A DNA stretch of 49,219 nucleotides from Triangularia verruculosa (GCA_033296885.1 MU864054.1:1-49219), one strand, 5' to 3'; shown: positions 36,093-47,360, counted from the stretch's first letter. A program made the numbers and translations. Notes: generated by a model from the sequence alone, not told the origin.

Positions 36093-37291
36093 GTGGGTGT
36101 GTTTGAGATCTAGGAGGAAACATGAAGGAGTTAATGGCTATCGGGAGGAAGGCGAGAAAAAGGGACGAGCGTTGCATACAGACATGAACAGGAGTTATCG
36201 GCGCTTCTTGGGAAAACGGCGTTACAGGAGGGAGGGGGGTTTGACATTATTGCTTTGGACTGCATCTTGCGAACATGTTTGGTCATGCTGGCTCAGCGCT
36301 GGCGAGAGAGTAGATATCAGAATTGCATATGTTCAAAACACTCTTGGGTTCGAGCGAAATCACGACGTTGTTTGTACGGCTACCTGTGGCCCAGCCCAGG
36401 TCAGGTGCAAAGCCGATCCTCAACTTGGAAAGCTGGGCTGATCTGTGATTGGGCGACGCGCTGTGGTGACCCATCGCCATGTTCGTGCGGAGAATCATGA
36501 AAACCAATGGCGTCCATAACTGTTAGTCAATGTTTCAAACAATGGTTACAGAAGCGATGAAAGGTTTACATACCTCAGTACTAATCGCAACCAGCCGCCA
36601 TGATATCGAGCGAGATCTTGTGATGCTCAACCTTTGGAGGTTTCAGTTGTAGGGACTCTTATCGTTATCTTCCCCGGATTCCTTTGGCGCACGGATCTCT
36701 GGAACCCTGTCTCTGATTGGCTGCCCAAACTGTCATCAACAACCTCCCTTCCATTCACTCGTTCATTAATACGCCGGTGAGGTGTCAACTTCATGATGTT
36801 CTGTTCACTGATTGATTGTTTCTCTTCACCAGATTATCTGGAGGTCTTTTTATTCTTACCGACGACAAAATCGCAATGCGGCTGGAGGGTTGACATTCTC
36901 AATTTTCGAGAATGAAGGGGCATGATCTACACGGCACTTCAGTTCGATACATGTTTGAACATCATGGCCTTCAGCCTGATGTCTACCTTTTCTCAAGCCA
37001 AGAATTTTCGTCTCCTATACCAGCGAGCCCTTCACTATGCCCGCTCTTAGATTTCGAGGAAACTTGAAGCTCCTTCTTCCGGCCGATCTCTACAACATCA
37101 GGATGGAACCATCCAGAGAGTACAGTCGCCATGCCGTTCAGCATGGCAAGGCATAAGGCACACCCAATATGCCGGCGCTGACGCTCTTGGATACGCATGC
37201 CAAAGTGGACATGATCACATCTCTCTCTCTCTTCACAGCTTTCATCCCTTAACTCTCCTTTCATGAAGAAAATCTTGTATATCTCGTCGAA
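36093..37291. other. Intergenic: PAPS reductase 3' side to fasciclin gene
   Basis: About 1.2 kb between two plus-strand genes. It should contain the PAPS reductase 3' UTR and the fasciclin gene promoter. Open frames of up to 114 codons have no motif. No RNA gene seen. Confidence 0.5.
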
Positions 37292-38612
37292 ATGCATTTC
37301 ACATACCTGGCACCATTAGCCCTCGCGGCATATGTCTCTGCTCAATCCATAACTACAATTCTAACACAAAACAACGCCACCCTTTCTACACTAACCAGTA
37401 TGGACCTCCCTAATCACACACAAATGACAGAATACTAACAGCCCGAAGGCCTCCTCCAACTCGTCCCAGACGTAGTCCAAATCCTGACCACCGCCCAAAA
37501 TGTCACCATCTTCGCCCCGTCAGACGCCGCCTTTGCCAATCTCATGTCCCGCAACCCTCGTTCGGCAGAGTTGATGAGAAATCCAAGAGCTCTGGCAGGA
37601 GTCCTCCAGTATCACGTCCTCCAGGGCAAGCTCCTATCAACCGACTTCTCCGCCACCCCAAAATTCCCCTCCACGTTACTCTCAACCCCCTTCGCCAACG
37701 TCACGGGAGGTCAAAAGGTCCAATTAACCCTCGTAAACAACACAGCCAGAGTCTTCTCAGGTTACAAACAAATGGCTTCCGTCGTCACAGCCGTAGTCCT
37801 CCCCTCTCCACCCCCTTTCTTTGTCGACGCCATCTCTAACATGACATACCTCTAGGACATCGAATTCGACGGCAACAATGCCCTACACATAATCGACACC
37901 GTCCTAACCGTCCCCGCATCCCCCTCCCAAACAGCCCTCAACACCAACCTCACCTCGCTCGTCGGGGCCCTGCAAACCGCCCGCTTGGCCGACGGCATCA
38001 ACTCCCTCGCCGACGTCACGATCTTCGCTCCGAGCAACGAAGCCTTCAGGGCCATCGGCCCGGCAGCCGGCTCCCTCTCCACCACCGATCTAGCCAACAT
38101 TCTAGGCTACCACGTCCTCGCCCCCGGTCAAGCGCGGTTCAGCACCGACTTCCTAGCTGCCGATCAAATCGTCCTGACCACGCTGCAAGGAGGGAACCTG
38201 ACCGTCCGAAGGGATGGCAGCCAGGTGTTTGTCAACTCGGCGAGGGTCGTGCTGGGGGATGTGCTGACCGGGAATGGTGTCGTGCATGTGTTGGACAAGT
38301 GAGATTCTTCTTTTTTTTTTTTTTTTTTTTGTTTTTGCTGTGCTCGGAAGAATGCAAAAGCTCACGCTGTATGGAAAAAGTGTGCTGAACCCGAGTAACA
38401 CGACGGCCACACCCGACCCAGCGGCCGCCACACAAGCACCTGCCTTTGCTGGTGTTTCCGCCGCGGCGGATGCCCCCTTCACTTCTGGTGTTTTTCCCAC
38501 AACGACTTTTGTTCCCGCCACTGTCCCTCTGAATGCAGGCGTGGGATTTGCAGCTGTGCCAACCGGGGTGATGTTGGCTGCCGGGGCCGCGGTTCTCGCG
38601 GTGGGGATGTAA
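37292..38612 (+). CDS. Secreted GPI-type protein with two fasciclin (FAS1) domains
   Basis: Four exons: 37292-37397, 37449-37792, 37856-38298 and 38381-38612; 374 aa. Signal peptide at 1-17 (MHFTYLAPLALAAYVSA). FAS1 domain 1 covers about 20-165 (NVTIFAPSDAAFANL, YHVLQGKLLSTD). FAS1 domain 2 covers about 168-300 (DVTIFAPSNEAFRAI, GYHVLAPG, GNGVVHVLDNVLNP). A Thr/Ala/Pro-rich stalk follows, then a hydrophobic C-terminal tail after Gly/Ala residues, the pattern of a GPI-anchor signal. Such proteins sit on the outer plasma membrane or wall and act in adhesion; the role here is inferred. Intron 1 (51 nt) has a TACTAAC branch only a few bases before its CCCGAAG acceptor. Intron 3 carries a 20-nt T run. 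Skipping intron 3 ends the protein at once, so its removal is needed for the stalk and anchor. Confidence 0.9.
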
Positions 38613-39825
38613 CAAGGTTTCTATTCTCTCTTTTTTTCTTCTTATTAGCTTCCGTGTACATCGTTGCTGGTTTCCCCCCACCTTTGGAATTTACCCGCTA
38701 GATGTTTGCTGTGTGATGTTTCGATAGAGAAGCAGTGAACGGTATACTATCTCGTTGACCACCATATAATTATCCCATCCCCATGGATGTGACCATTGTT
38801 GAATGAAAAAGAGTGGCATTTCCTTCGCCTGGGGATTGCAAATGTCTCACCAGATTCGACTCCAAACCAGGCAAGCTTTCGCTCTCGGGTTTAGCCCGGG
38901 GAAGTTGACGACAGAACACCCCTTTTCTTCTCGAGAAGGACCATCATATCACCAACTTCCTCAGACTAGACCCGAAAGCAAAGTTCACCGGGCAGGTGGT
39001 CTGATGACAAGTGGACAAGAACACAAGACAGATGCAGCAGATCTCCGACTCTTCAAGTTGATGTCCGGACTTGCCCCTTCGATTGCCGGACCTAACAGGC
39101 TGCTACAGTATCACCTCGCAGGCTCTCCACCTTACCCATCACGCCAACACGGACATCGTCTCGATTGACGGCAAGGAAACTATTTCTTGAGTATATAATC
39201 TTGTGTACGCTATCTTATCTTCCTCCCTCAGCCCCGCCAAGCAAAACCAAACCAAAAACCAAACGCTTGCCATGCCTCCCCTACTCAAGCGGCGTCTTGC
39301 CGTCTATCCGCTACCTTTCTACATATAATTCGAATGAATAAAGAACAATGGTACGCCCAAGAAAAAAAGGAACCCCGCCCAGCACACCATTTCTCGAAGG
39401 AAAACAGAACAGTATTTGTCTCTTCTGTACCACTCACCAACACCTCTGTGCCGTCAAAGCACATTCGGAAAGCCCCCAAAGGGTGAGCTCATCAAGCCCC
39501 TCCATTTATCAAATCACAGATCCTGACACTCCTCGGTCTTTCGCTTAGGAAATGGAAACCCAAGCGGCGAATTACTGGCAATCTCCGTATGTGTAGACGA
39601 CGGCGCGGGTAGACGACGCGGTAGGCGAGAAACCGTTTCTAATATTCCTCTTGTTGGCGTTCCTCTTGTTGGCGTTCCTCTTGTTGGCGTTCCTCTTGTT
39701 GGTGCTGCTCTGCTTGGTGTTCCTCGTATTGACGTGGTTCACCCGCTTGCTCTCCGCCCGCCATCTCCTGATCATGAGGCTCAGCAAGTTGCGGCAAGTC
39801 GGCGGCTAGCACCCCATCCGCCCTT
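38613..39825. other. Convergent 3' intergenic region
   Basis: About 1.2 kb between the stops of the fasciclin gene (+) and the unknown nuclear-type gene (-). The right part contains a 15-bp tandem repeat (listed separately), in a minus-strand frame that overlaps the end of the nuclear-type gene. No other feature seen. Confidence 0.5.
39646..39705. repeat. 15-bp tandem repeat, about four copies
   Basis: tcctcttgttggcgt repeated perfectly at 39646-39660, 39661-39675 and 39676-39690, with a fourth diverging copy to 39705. The unit is a multiple of three; on the minus strand it encodes a QQEER pentapeptide repeat in a frame that is open from 39911 to 39639. Confidence 0.93.
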
Positions 39826-41957
39826 TCAGGGAGCTGCTGCTGCTGCTGACCCTGGGGGAGGCGGTGTCTCGGCCCTGCTTCCGCTTCCGCTGACATCATT
39901 GTGGCCATCATTGCCGATTGAATCTTGCCTGTCGAGTTCCGCTTCGAGACTACCTAGAAGATCAAGGCCACCTTCTTCTTCGGCTACCGGAAGAGGTTCA
40001 GATAGAGCGGGAAGAGTGGGCTCGGGTGGTTGCAAAGAGACCTCTGGGATTGATACTGGGGCTGTGAAAGGAGTGGCAGCCTCGGATGCGCTGACTAGCT
40101 CAGCTGTCGATGGTGGGAGTAGACTTGGCTCCTCTGTTGCCACGAGAGCTTCAGGAGTAGGGTTCGCTGGTAGAGCTGTCTGTTGTTCTGCTTCTGGTGA
40201 TGCAGACGCAATGGTAGACTCTGGAATGGGCGGGACTTCAGAGGTAATAGCTGTTTCTTGGTGCAAGGTAGCTGACGCTTCCAAAGACGAGGGTGCATAA
40301 ATGTCTGGTTGAGAGTTGCCAGAGTCAATATCCATAGATAGGGTGGCGGACTGAACGTCAAGGTAGCTAGCTGCAGCTGAAGTGGTGGCTGGTTCGGTGG
40401 GCGACAAAACCATGACGTTCTTCAAAGGACTGCCTTCCGCCCTCGGAGAGCTGAACTGTGGGCTCAGCTGGAACCGTGGCTTGGAAATCGTGACTTCTTC
40501 CTCTGGCGTGGCGCGACGAGGTGGCTGTTCATCTTCGGGTTCCTCAACTGAGCTAGGACGGATAACCTCTGACACATCCGAGTCGAGCATCTCTTGATCT
40601 TGATCCTGACCTTGATCCTGACCTTGATCCTGACCTTGATCCTGACCTTGCACTTGTTCTGTGACCTGTTCAAGATCGGTTGCAGCGTTGCTCAATTCGG
40701 GGGTTGCAGTTGCCTCCTCATCGCCGCCTTCCTCATCGCCGCCTTCTTCCTCACCGTCTTCATCGCCTTCGTCACCTTCCTCACCGTCCTCCTCATCGGA
40801 AGGAATGACCGAGTTATCGGCCATTTCGGTATCCTGGCCTGTTCCGTCGCCACCATCCTCAGACTTGATGACAACCTTTTGATTGCCGTTAGTCACATGA
40901 TGTGATACCCGATAGGTCACTGATGGGAAAGAGCTTACCCCTGAAGAACCCGCACCGGGTGCACCCTCGACCTTGGTTGCAGCCGAAGCTTCACCCCCAG
41001 CAGCTGCTTGTTGCTGTGACCTGGTGGCGGGCAATGGCAACTGCCCAAGCTTTCCACTTCCCTTCTTTCTCCCTCTCCCTGGCCCTTTTGGCTTCCTCTT
41101 GGGCGGCGGCGGCCGTCTTTTAATGGGTGTGGCCTGCTTTCCAAGCGCCTCGCCAGCCGCGGCAGCCGGTGCCGGAACTACAGTTGTGCGAATGATTTCG
41201 CCATCAACTTGCTGACCCTCACTCAACGTGATCGTCTGCTCGTACGGATTTCCTGCCGCATCAATCCTCCTCACCGTCGCCCTGGTGATCGTCGGTCCGG
41301 GTATATGCGCCACGCTCGCCGTACTCGCCAGTGTGATCGTACCTTTGTGTCTTTTGGCCAAGTGGGACGCTGAGGGTACTTCTGCATTCCTGGGCATCTG
41401 CTTCCACGTTTTGACCGTGAAGCCCTCGCTCCCAGCCTCGGACTCCTTCTTATCACCTTTGACCCCAAAGTCGGCATCCTCATCTTCGTCCTCAGCCAAA
41501 GGCCGCTTATACACCCTGCCGGACCTCATAGCCCTCAGAAGCTCTTGAGAATGCGGCGGCAACAATGACGTATCCTTAGGCATACCGAAGGGCAACTCTA
41601 TCGCCCAGATATCATCCTTTTGGTCCTCGTCAGGGGGAGGCCCCATGGCCACATTTACTTCGCCGCGCGTCCATTGTCGAACAGGGAGACCTGATAAGCA
41701 ATGTGTCAGCCGCTTGTCATACCATTTAAAGAGCTTGGAGAAATACCTTCAAAATCATCATGCTCGACCACGCCGGCTCTATTGCCCCTCCTCGTCTGCG
41801 TGGCTGTCCTATACTGCTATTCCGGTGCAACCACAAGGCTGTATTAACTTTCTGCCTCTCAATCTGGACAATCTCGATGGCTCGGTTTTCCGCGACTTTC
41901 TCGGGGATATTTGAATATGGCAAACATAGAAGAGAAAAGCCTTACCACAGGCGCCAT
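39826..41957 (-). CDS. Unrecognised fungal protein, probably nuclear, with basic AT-hook-like patch and acidic C-half
   Basis: I do not recognise a named family. Model of four exons on the minus strand: 41957-41946 (12 nt, MAPV), 41813-41747, 41690-40939 and 40875-39826; 626 aa. The first 110 residues look conserved rather than random: RRGNRAGVVEHDDFEGLPVR, then WAIELPFGMPKD and LRAMRSGRVYKRP. A strongly basic patch near 220-245 (KRKPKGPGRGRKKGSGK) resembles an AT hook. The rest is low complexity: a Glu/Asp-rich run, a GQDQ repeat (12-bp units near 40.60-40.65 kb), then a Ser/Thr/Pro/Glu-rich tail ending in a poly-Ala made by GCA codons. Composition suggests a chromatin or transcription-associated protein; that is inference. 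The 63-nt intron at 40876-40938 has no stop and is a multiple of three, so retention would be silent in a prediction. Exons 1-2 rest on splice signals and phase only. Confidence 0.72.
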
Positions 41958-42883
41958 GGCAACACCAAGCCAAAACAAAAACAGCACCAAGGAAAGAATA
42001 CAGCAACCAACCGCTACGCTGGTTGCACGTGCTAGGCGAATCGGACCTGGAAGCCCGTCGCGTACCTTCCGTCACCCGGCACTTTCGGGGTATGACGTCT
42101 GGGTTTCGGAGTCTCTCGGCCGGAGCGCAGCAAAGGTTCAGGCAATTGGCGCAGGGTACTTTCGGATTTCGCTGGTAGCGTATGGGAGTGGCGTCGCGAC
42201 ACCGACGACAGTGGCGCAAAGTTGAGACCGGTGAAGGCTCGGGAGGACGATGATCGGTCGCAAGCAAGGTTGACTTGGTCAACCTGTTAAGTATCGAGGC
42301 GTGGAGGGATTGGGGCGTTGGCACAACGGTCACTAGGTGTGTCAATTAATACTGTGCTGGATGAATGGGCGGAAATCGATTTTGTAGAAGGGTGCAATGT
42401 TGTTGGATTGATCTGAAAAAAAGGGACTTGATTGATTGCTTTCGAGGAATTGTTTGCGATGCGATCTGATTCGCGGTCCTCTCAGCACCGAATCGCGTGT
42501 TGTGCAGTGCCAGCCTCCGCGTGTCAAGATGCATGGTGCATTACTCGGATAGACCGATATCTGTTTAGGCGAACAGGTCACCCTCAGCGACCACCATCTC
42601 CGAGAATACATTCAGATCACATATCCCACGACAGAGATCCTCTTGCATGCATCTTGAGGAATGCGGAGTTGAGTTTTTGATTCCTTTACCAGCCACCATC
42701 AACACCGCATGACATTGTTGTCCTGACATGTACACTGAGAAGCCACACCTTTATCCGTGCTGGTCCTTGTAACAAAACGCCTGCCTTGTCGTTAAAGAGC
42801 CCTTGTTCCCAGTTATTTTATACCACTAGCCCTCAAACTCCTTCCGCGCATTCATCTATTCATTGTCTGCCGGCCAGCCGATT
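41958..42883. other. Intergenic between Isd11 3' end and the unknown nuclear-type gene
   Basis: About 930 nt between two minus-strand genes. A 178-codon minus-strand frame (41809-42345) overlaps the first exons of the unknown gene and has no motif; I take it as chance. Otherwise promoter/leader of the unknown gene and 3' UTR of the Isd11 gene. Confidence 0.45.
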
Positions 42884-43439
42884 TTAGTCCCAGCTGTAGG
42901 AATGTTAGCAACCTCTTCTCACAGAACCCAAACCTCCCAAGCTATCAGACTCACCCGGTATCCTTCTGCCTCAGTACTTTCCCACCCTTATCCTTCCCTG
43001 ACAGCCCGCCCTCTACCACCAGGCGATCGTGCTTGTAAAACTGGCTGATCATCGTTTGCCTCTGTCGCAATCAAGTTTTGTCAGCCCCGCTGTCTAGCTA
43101 GCAACCGCTTGGAGAGAAAGAGAGTGTGCGTGTATGTGTGAGAAGATTACTACCCACCTTCAGCACATGCAGTTGGTTCAGCCCCTCCTGCACCAGCTCC
43201 TGCACCCTCCTCTCCTCCTCGACGTTCTTGTTCTCCCGGAAGGCGTCCCTCGTCCGTCGCTTGGCGTACTCGCGGAAGTTGTAGTTGGCGAACTGGGAGG
43301 ATTGGCGGAGGAGTTGCTTGTACTACGTCATTGACAAAGATTAGCACAAATGGCTTCCAATGCGCGAATATTACACGAGGGAGAAAAACGTTACCAAAGA
43401 CAAGACTTTTTGCGCTTGCTCTGGGCGCGGGGTAGCCAT
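42884..43439 (-). CDS. isd11: Isd11 / LYRM4-type LYR protein of the mitochondrial cysteine desulfurase complex
   Basis: Small partner of cysteine desulfurase Nfs1 in the mitochondrial matrix; needed for Nfs1 stability and Fe-S cluster assembly together with acyl carrier protein. Four exons on the minus strand: 43439-43395 (45 nt), 43322-43158, 43061-42955 and 42893-42884 (10 nt), giving 108 aa. The protein reads VLSLYKQLLRQSSQFANYNF across the first junction: the LYR motif is LYK here, as in yeast. FREYAKRRTRDAFRENKNVEEERRV, LNQLHVLKRQTMISQFYKHD and RLVVEG follow, all family landmarks. The last exon adds only W-D-stop. No open frame in the region shows this gene on its own because every exon is short; the joins are strongly supported by conservation. 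No separate targeting peptide is evident, as is usual for Isd11. Confidence 0.95.
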
Positions 43440-44191
43440 TTTTTTTTTTGGTTTGTGTTCGATTTTCCGTCCCTCCTTCTGGGTCGCAAGCAGTATTTGA
43501 CTACTGGAAAGTTGAAAAGTAGGGTGAGGTAGGGCAAAAGGTTGAGTGGGCGGCGATAGGTGAGGTGGTGATGGCGAATATGGAGGTGATTGCTAATCGA
43601 CGACAATTATTTCAGCACCCTTCTCGATACGCACTACAAAAAGGCCCCATTGATTGCCGCCAACCGAAGAAGAGTCCCCGTCCTATGACGGAATGCCGCG
43701 CTTGGCAAGTCCCTTGAGTGGACGGCGAAAGTTCGGGTAATGTTTCAGTAGCTGCATGATCTGGATAGAACGATATTTGTAAACCCGGAAGACTGCTCTC
43801 TCTGTTTGTACCACTGCTCAAAATCTTCCTGTCTCGAAATAGCAAAAGGCAGCAATACAACGCCGTCTTGATGAACGAAACAGCACTCCACAAATAGACA
43901 AATCGAAAACTAATTAAATCCACCGCTTTTCCCTCCATAGCTCCGAGAACGAGAAACACATAATTGCCATCCCCATCCAAATCCACGTTCAACCTTGTAG
44001 TCTGCCCCATTTTCGTGTTCCTGCAGGCAAATAATCAATGTCAAAAGTCTTCCCAAATAGCAGAAACAAGATCTCTGGCTATAAAAGATACAGTTATTTC
44101 TTTCCCCAACTCCCGCTATCAAAAGGCTGACCATCCTCCGCATTGGAAAAACACAACGATTGAGGCCTGCCGCCTTACACCAAAAAAAAAA
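43440..44191. other. Intergenic: Isd11 upstream and transcription factor 3' region
   Basis: About 750 nt between two minus-strand genes. It contains an A-rich stretch just upstream of the Isd11 ATG (minus strand) and an A9 run near the transcription factor stop. No gene seen. Confidence 0.5.
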
Positions 44192-47100
44192 CTAGTATCC
44201 TGTGTACATGTGTGGTGTTCCGACCCAGTTTTGCATACTAGGTGGCACCCCATCGCTCATGTAATACCCCAGCTCGTTCTCATACCCGTCGTTCATGGCC
44301 AAGCCAGGGTGCTGCGCATAGTACGGCTGCGGCGCCGCCTGGGGGTCATACGGCGCACCGGGCGGCGGCCCTTGGCCCTGTCCCTGTCCTTCAGCAACAG
44401 GGAGACCATGTGGCCCAGACCCAGGAGGACCTGGAGCTGCGCGATGCGTATCAAATGCCTCCAGCAACAGACCAAGACCATCAGTTGATTGCCTACCGCC
44501 GTTGCTCGGAGAGTGCTGAGCATGTTGCTGCGGCGGAGACATGACCTGCTGCTGCTGCTGCGGAGTATGCGGCGGCGGCAGTCGCAAGCTAGGGTCAATA
44601 TACAACTGATGAGAGTTGGCCGATGGGGTTGGCCCTTGAGGCAACGGCAGAATAGCAGAACTGGGCCCACTACCATTCTGAGTAGACGATGTTGGCGACA
44701 GAACCCCGTTGTGGCTCTTAGAACCTTCGATGGGAGTCGTTGGCGACGGCAAGAGGCGTGGCTGAATGGGCGTAAACAGGTCCTTGAGTGCCGGCTGCAG
44801 GACATGAGGGATTGGCTCTCTCTGGATTGAAGAGGCTAAGTCTCCTGAAGACGAAGATGGTGGAGGTGGAGTAGAGGAAATGGGCTGGGGCTGTGTGGTG
44901 TTCGAGCTCGGAGCACTCACGCTATCGGCCATGCTGCCTTGCGATTCTGCTGCCACGATTCCTGTCTTCATTCTAGAAAACTTCTCCAAATGGTCGTACC
45001 ATCGAGCCGCGAGCGGCCAGATGTTCTTGCTTTCATCAAGAATGCCAAGGATGCGCTGGACAATGTGTGGCGCGTCACGGACAAGCACAGGGTCAGGAGA
45101 CACTGGGCAAGATGTAAGCATGTCTCCTCGTTAACAGAGATGGTCGAACTTACATTTGGGATACTTGCACAAATAACAGGCCAGGAAGCCACAAGTGTAG
45201 ACACAGAAAGCCTTTGATGGGTTAGCGGATGTTCCTCTGCTGAGTTGGGGCTCAATCGTACTGCCATCTGGGCACCAGGGCCCTCGTCAGGGGCTCTATC
45301 TCCGTATTGGATCTCGATCTGCTCATATAGCTCTTTGATATTTCTGAACAATTCCTGTGCCATGTCGCTCCAAAAGCGCGCCCGAGTCGCATCTGTAGTG
45401 TCGTGGTTGATCATGCTAATCCCAAGCGGTTAGTGAGGCCCAGATACACCACATGGCCCAATGCTTACTCATGTATATACGCCTTACGAAGTACAATGTT
45501 GCAGAGCCGCGGCGTCATCGTTACACCTAGATACGCCTATATGAAGTCAATATCAGCCTTTAGCGCAGCAGTAGAGGGCCTCCTAGCTTACCAAGTCATG
45601 TCCCTCCTGTTTATATCCCTTTAGAAGCAGACTGCTCCACCTGTGATCATTCGGTAATGACGCCTCCCACTCCGTCAGCTTCTTTTCCAACTTGGCATAC
45701 TGACTGGTGGGCTCCCACGGCCTCGCGCTCTTGTCGTGGCTGATGGCTCGCCTAGAGATTCTGCCCCAGTAATAATGGGCTTGAATCAACGTAGCAAACA
45801 GTGACCTTCCAGGGTCCGCAGTCAGATCCGGGTTGTCCAGCGCTGGTTGCGTGTCTTCGAGAGCAGCCCTTGATTTAGGCTCCCGCGCAGCAGCAAAATC
45901 CGGTTCATCACAGGGAAGCAGTGCCGTGATGTCACTTGCTGCCAACAAGACAGGTGATCGCGGACCCGAGTGCAGGTTGTCCTGGCTGTGCAACATCCAC
46001 TGGTTCCCTGTTAGCAAACCCATTGGCCTTATTTTGACCGAGAATACAACTCACCAAAGTTCTCCTCGCCGACTCGGCCTGAATCACCAGCTCCTTGGTT
46101 GGGTTGACCAAAACATACGTCTCCTCCCTGTGCAATTTCAACAACGTCGCCATCCTCATCGCAATAGCCATGTTGATCGAGCTCCTATGTGTCAGCCCAC
46201 TCCCCTGTTGAGCAATGCTCAGCAGATAGAATGCCTGACATCTCTCTAAACTCGGCTCCCTGTACAGCTCCATCATCGCCACAGCCGAAGCATGATCCAT
46301 AAAGATCTCGGCCGCGTTTACTGCACTCCCGTATCTCTCTACCAGTGCCGGCGTCAGCCTTGCGCTGACGCTTAATATGCCCAACAGGAGAAACAAGCTG
46401 ACCGATCGATGGTTCATTGTCAGCTTTTCGGTAAACCTTTGTTTGGGTATGAACCCCAGCTGGAAGTAATGCCTCGTGAAGTTATTCACCGCGTCCAAAA
46501 TATCCCCTAACGGCGGCAAGACTTCCCAGTCATCGGGACTGCGGGCAATGACTTTGCCTCCGGGGCTCATCATTGCTGCTGCAGTGTTATATAGTTGCTG
46601 TTGGTCCATGGCATCTCTTCTAAACTTGAGCACTTCCCGCTTGCTGTTTTTGTCAGCCCGGACCCGAGGGTGACGGTACTCGCGGTCCTCATCCGGTTGG
46701 CCGCGGACGGGGAAGACACTTTTACACGCATCAGCAACCCACACCCATACAAGAAATCTACGGTCACTGAGGCGGAGTGGTACAACTCACCAGTCTGCCG
46801 GCCCAAGGCCTGCATCGGTACATGCTTGGCAAGGCGGCTTCCCCTTGTCGGTTTGGTGACATTTGCTTCTCATACGACGGCATCTAGAGCAAAGGCACGG
46901 AATGTTGATGTCAGGTTCATATTACAGAAAGCCAAGCATGAGAAGGGGCAACTAAAGATGTAATAGCAGAAAATGAGTGGGCAGAGCTTGTTGGTACATA
47001 TGCGCCAACAAGATGTGCCCGTGGTTACTTGATAGGCAATAGATAGACATATTTTAGCAGGAACACGTACCTTCGGCAGGCAATGGGAGCTCTCCTCTTG

Positions 47101-47360
47101 ACAGGTGGAGCAGGAGGAACCTGTGGTAGTTGTTGTTGCGGTGGTGCTGGAGCTACCGGCTGTTGTATATGCTGTTGCTGTAATTGATGGTGATGGTGTT
47201 GTGGGTGTTGCTGCTGCTGCTGCTGCTGCTGTTGTTGCTGCAGCTGTAACTGGGCAGCGGCCGCGATAGCAGAAGCCGGCAACGGAGGAGGCGGCATGTC
47301 CATCGTGAGGTTAGAATCGGCAACATCAGGAGCCACCACGCCCTTCATCTCAACATCCAT
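44192..47360 (-). CDS. Zn(II)2Cys6 fungal transcription factor with polyQ N-terminus
   Basis: Eight exons on the minus strand: 47360-47071, 46883-46791, 46718-46055, 45999-45592, 45536-45469, 45415-45262, 45211-45154 and 45102-44192; 881 aa. The N-terminus is Gln/His/Pro-rich (about 12 consecutive Gln near 39-51). The binuclear zinc cluster spans Cys95, Cys98, Cys105, Cys115, Cys118 and Cys128 with spacing C-X2-C-X6-C-X9-C-X2-C-X9-C; an intron splits it after Arg97. The middle homology region (fungal_trans type) covers about 180-600, with LGFIPKQRFTEKL, CQAFYLLSIAQQGSGLTHRS and MAIAMRMATLLKLHREE. A short exon reads AFCVYTCGFLACYLCKYPK, typical of the end of this domain. The C-terminal 250 residues are Pro/Gln/Ser-rich, a likely activation region. 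Target genes are unknown. The exon 3-4 join (RTLWMLHSQDNLHSG) and exons 6-8 are inferred from conservation and phase. Confidence 0.88.
47178..47250 (-). repeat. CAG/CAA microsatellite encoding polyQ
   Basis: A run of mostly CTG/TTG triplets on the plus strand, i.e. CAG/CAA on the coding strand, inside the first exon of the zinc-cluster gene. It gives the Gln/His tract. Copy number is likely variable between strains. Confidence 0.8.

Noticed and set aside
39734..40300. 188-codon plus-strand frame opposite the unknown nuclear-type gene
   Set aside because: Low-complexity antisense shadow of the Ala/Ser/Pro-rich C-terminal coding region.
41809..42345. 178-codon minus-strand frame with a hydrophobic stretch
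   Set aside because: It overlaps the supported first exons of the unknown nuclear-type gene in another frame and shows no family features.
45148..45415. Continuous exon 6 of the zinc-cluster gene reading SVSTLVASWPVICASIPN
   Set aside because: That frame is stop-free but unlike the family. Splicing at 45261/45212 puts the DNA in the frame AFCVYTCGFLACYLCKYPK, which fits the end of the fungal_trans domain and restores phase to the last exon.
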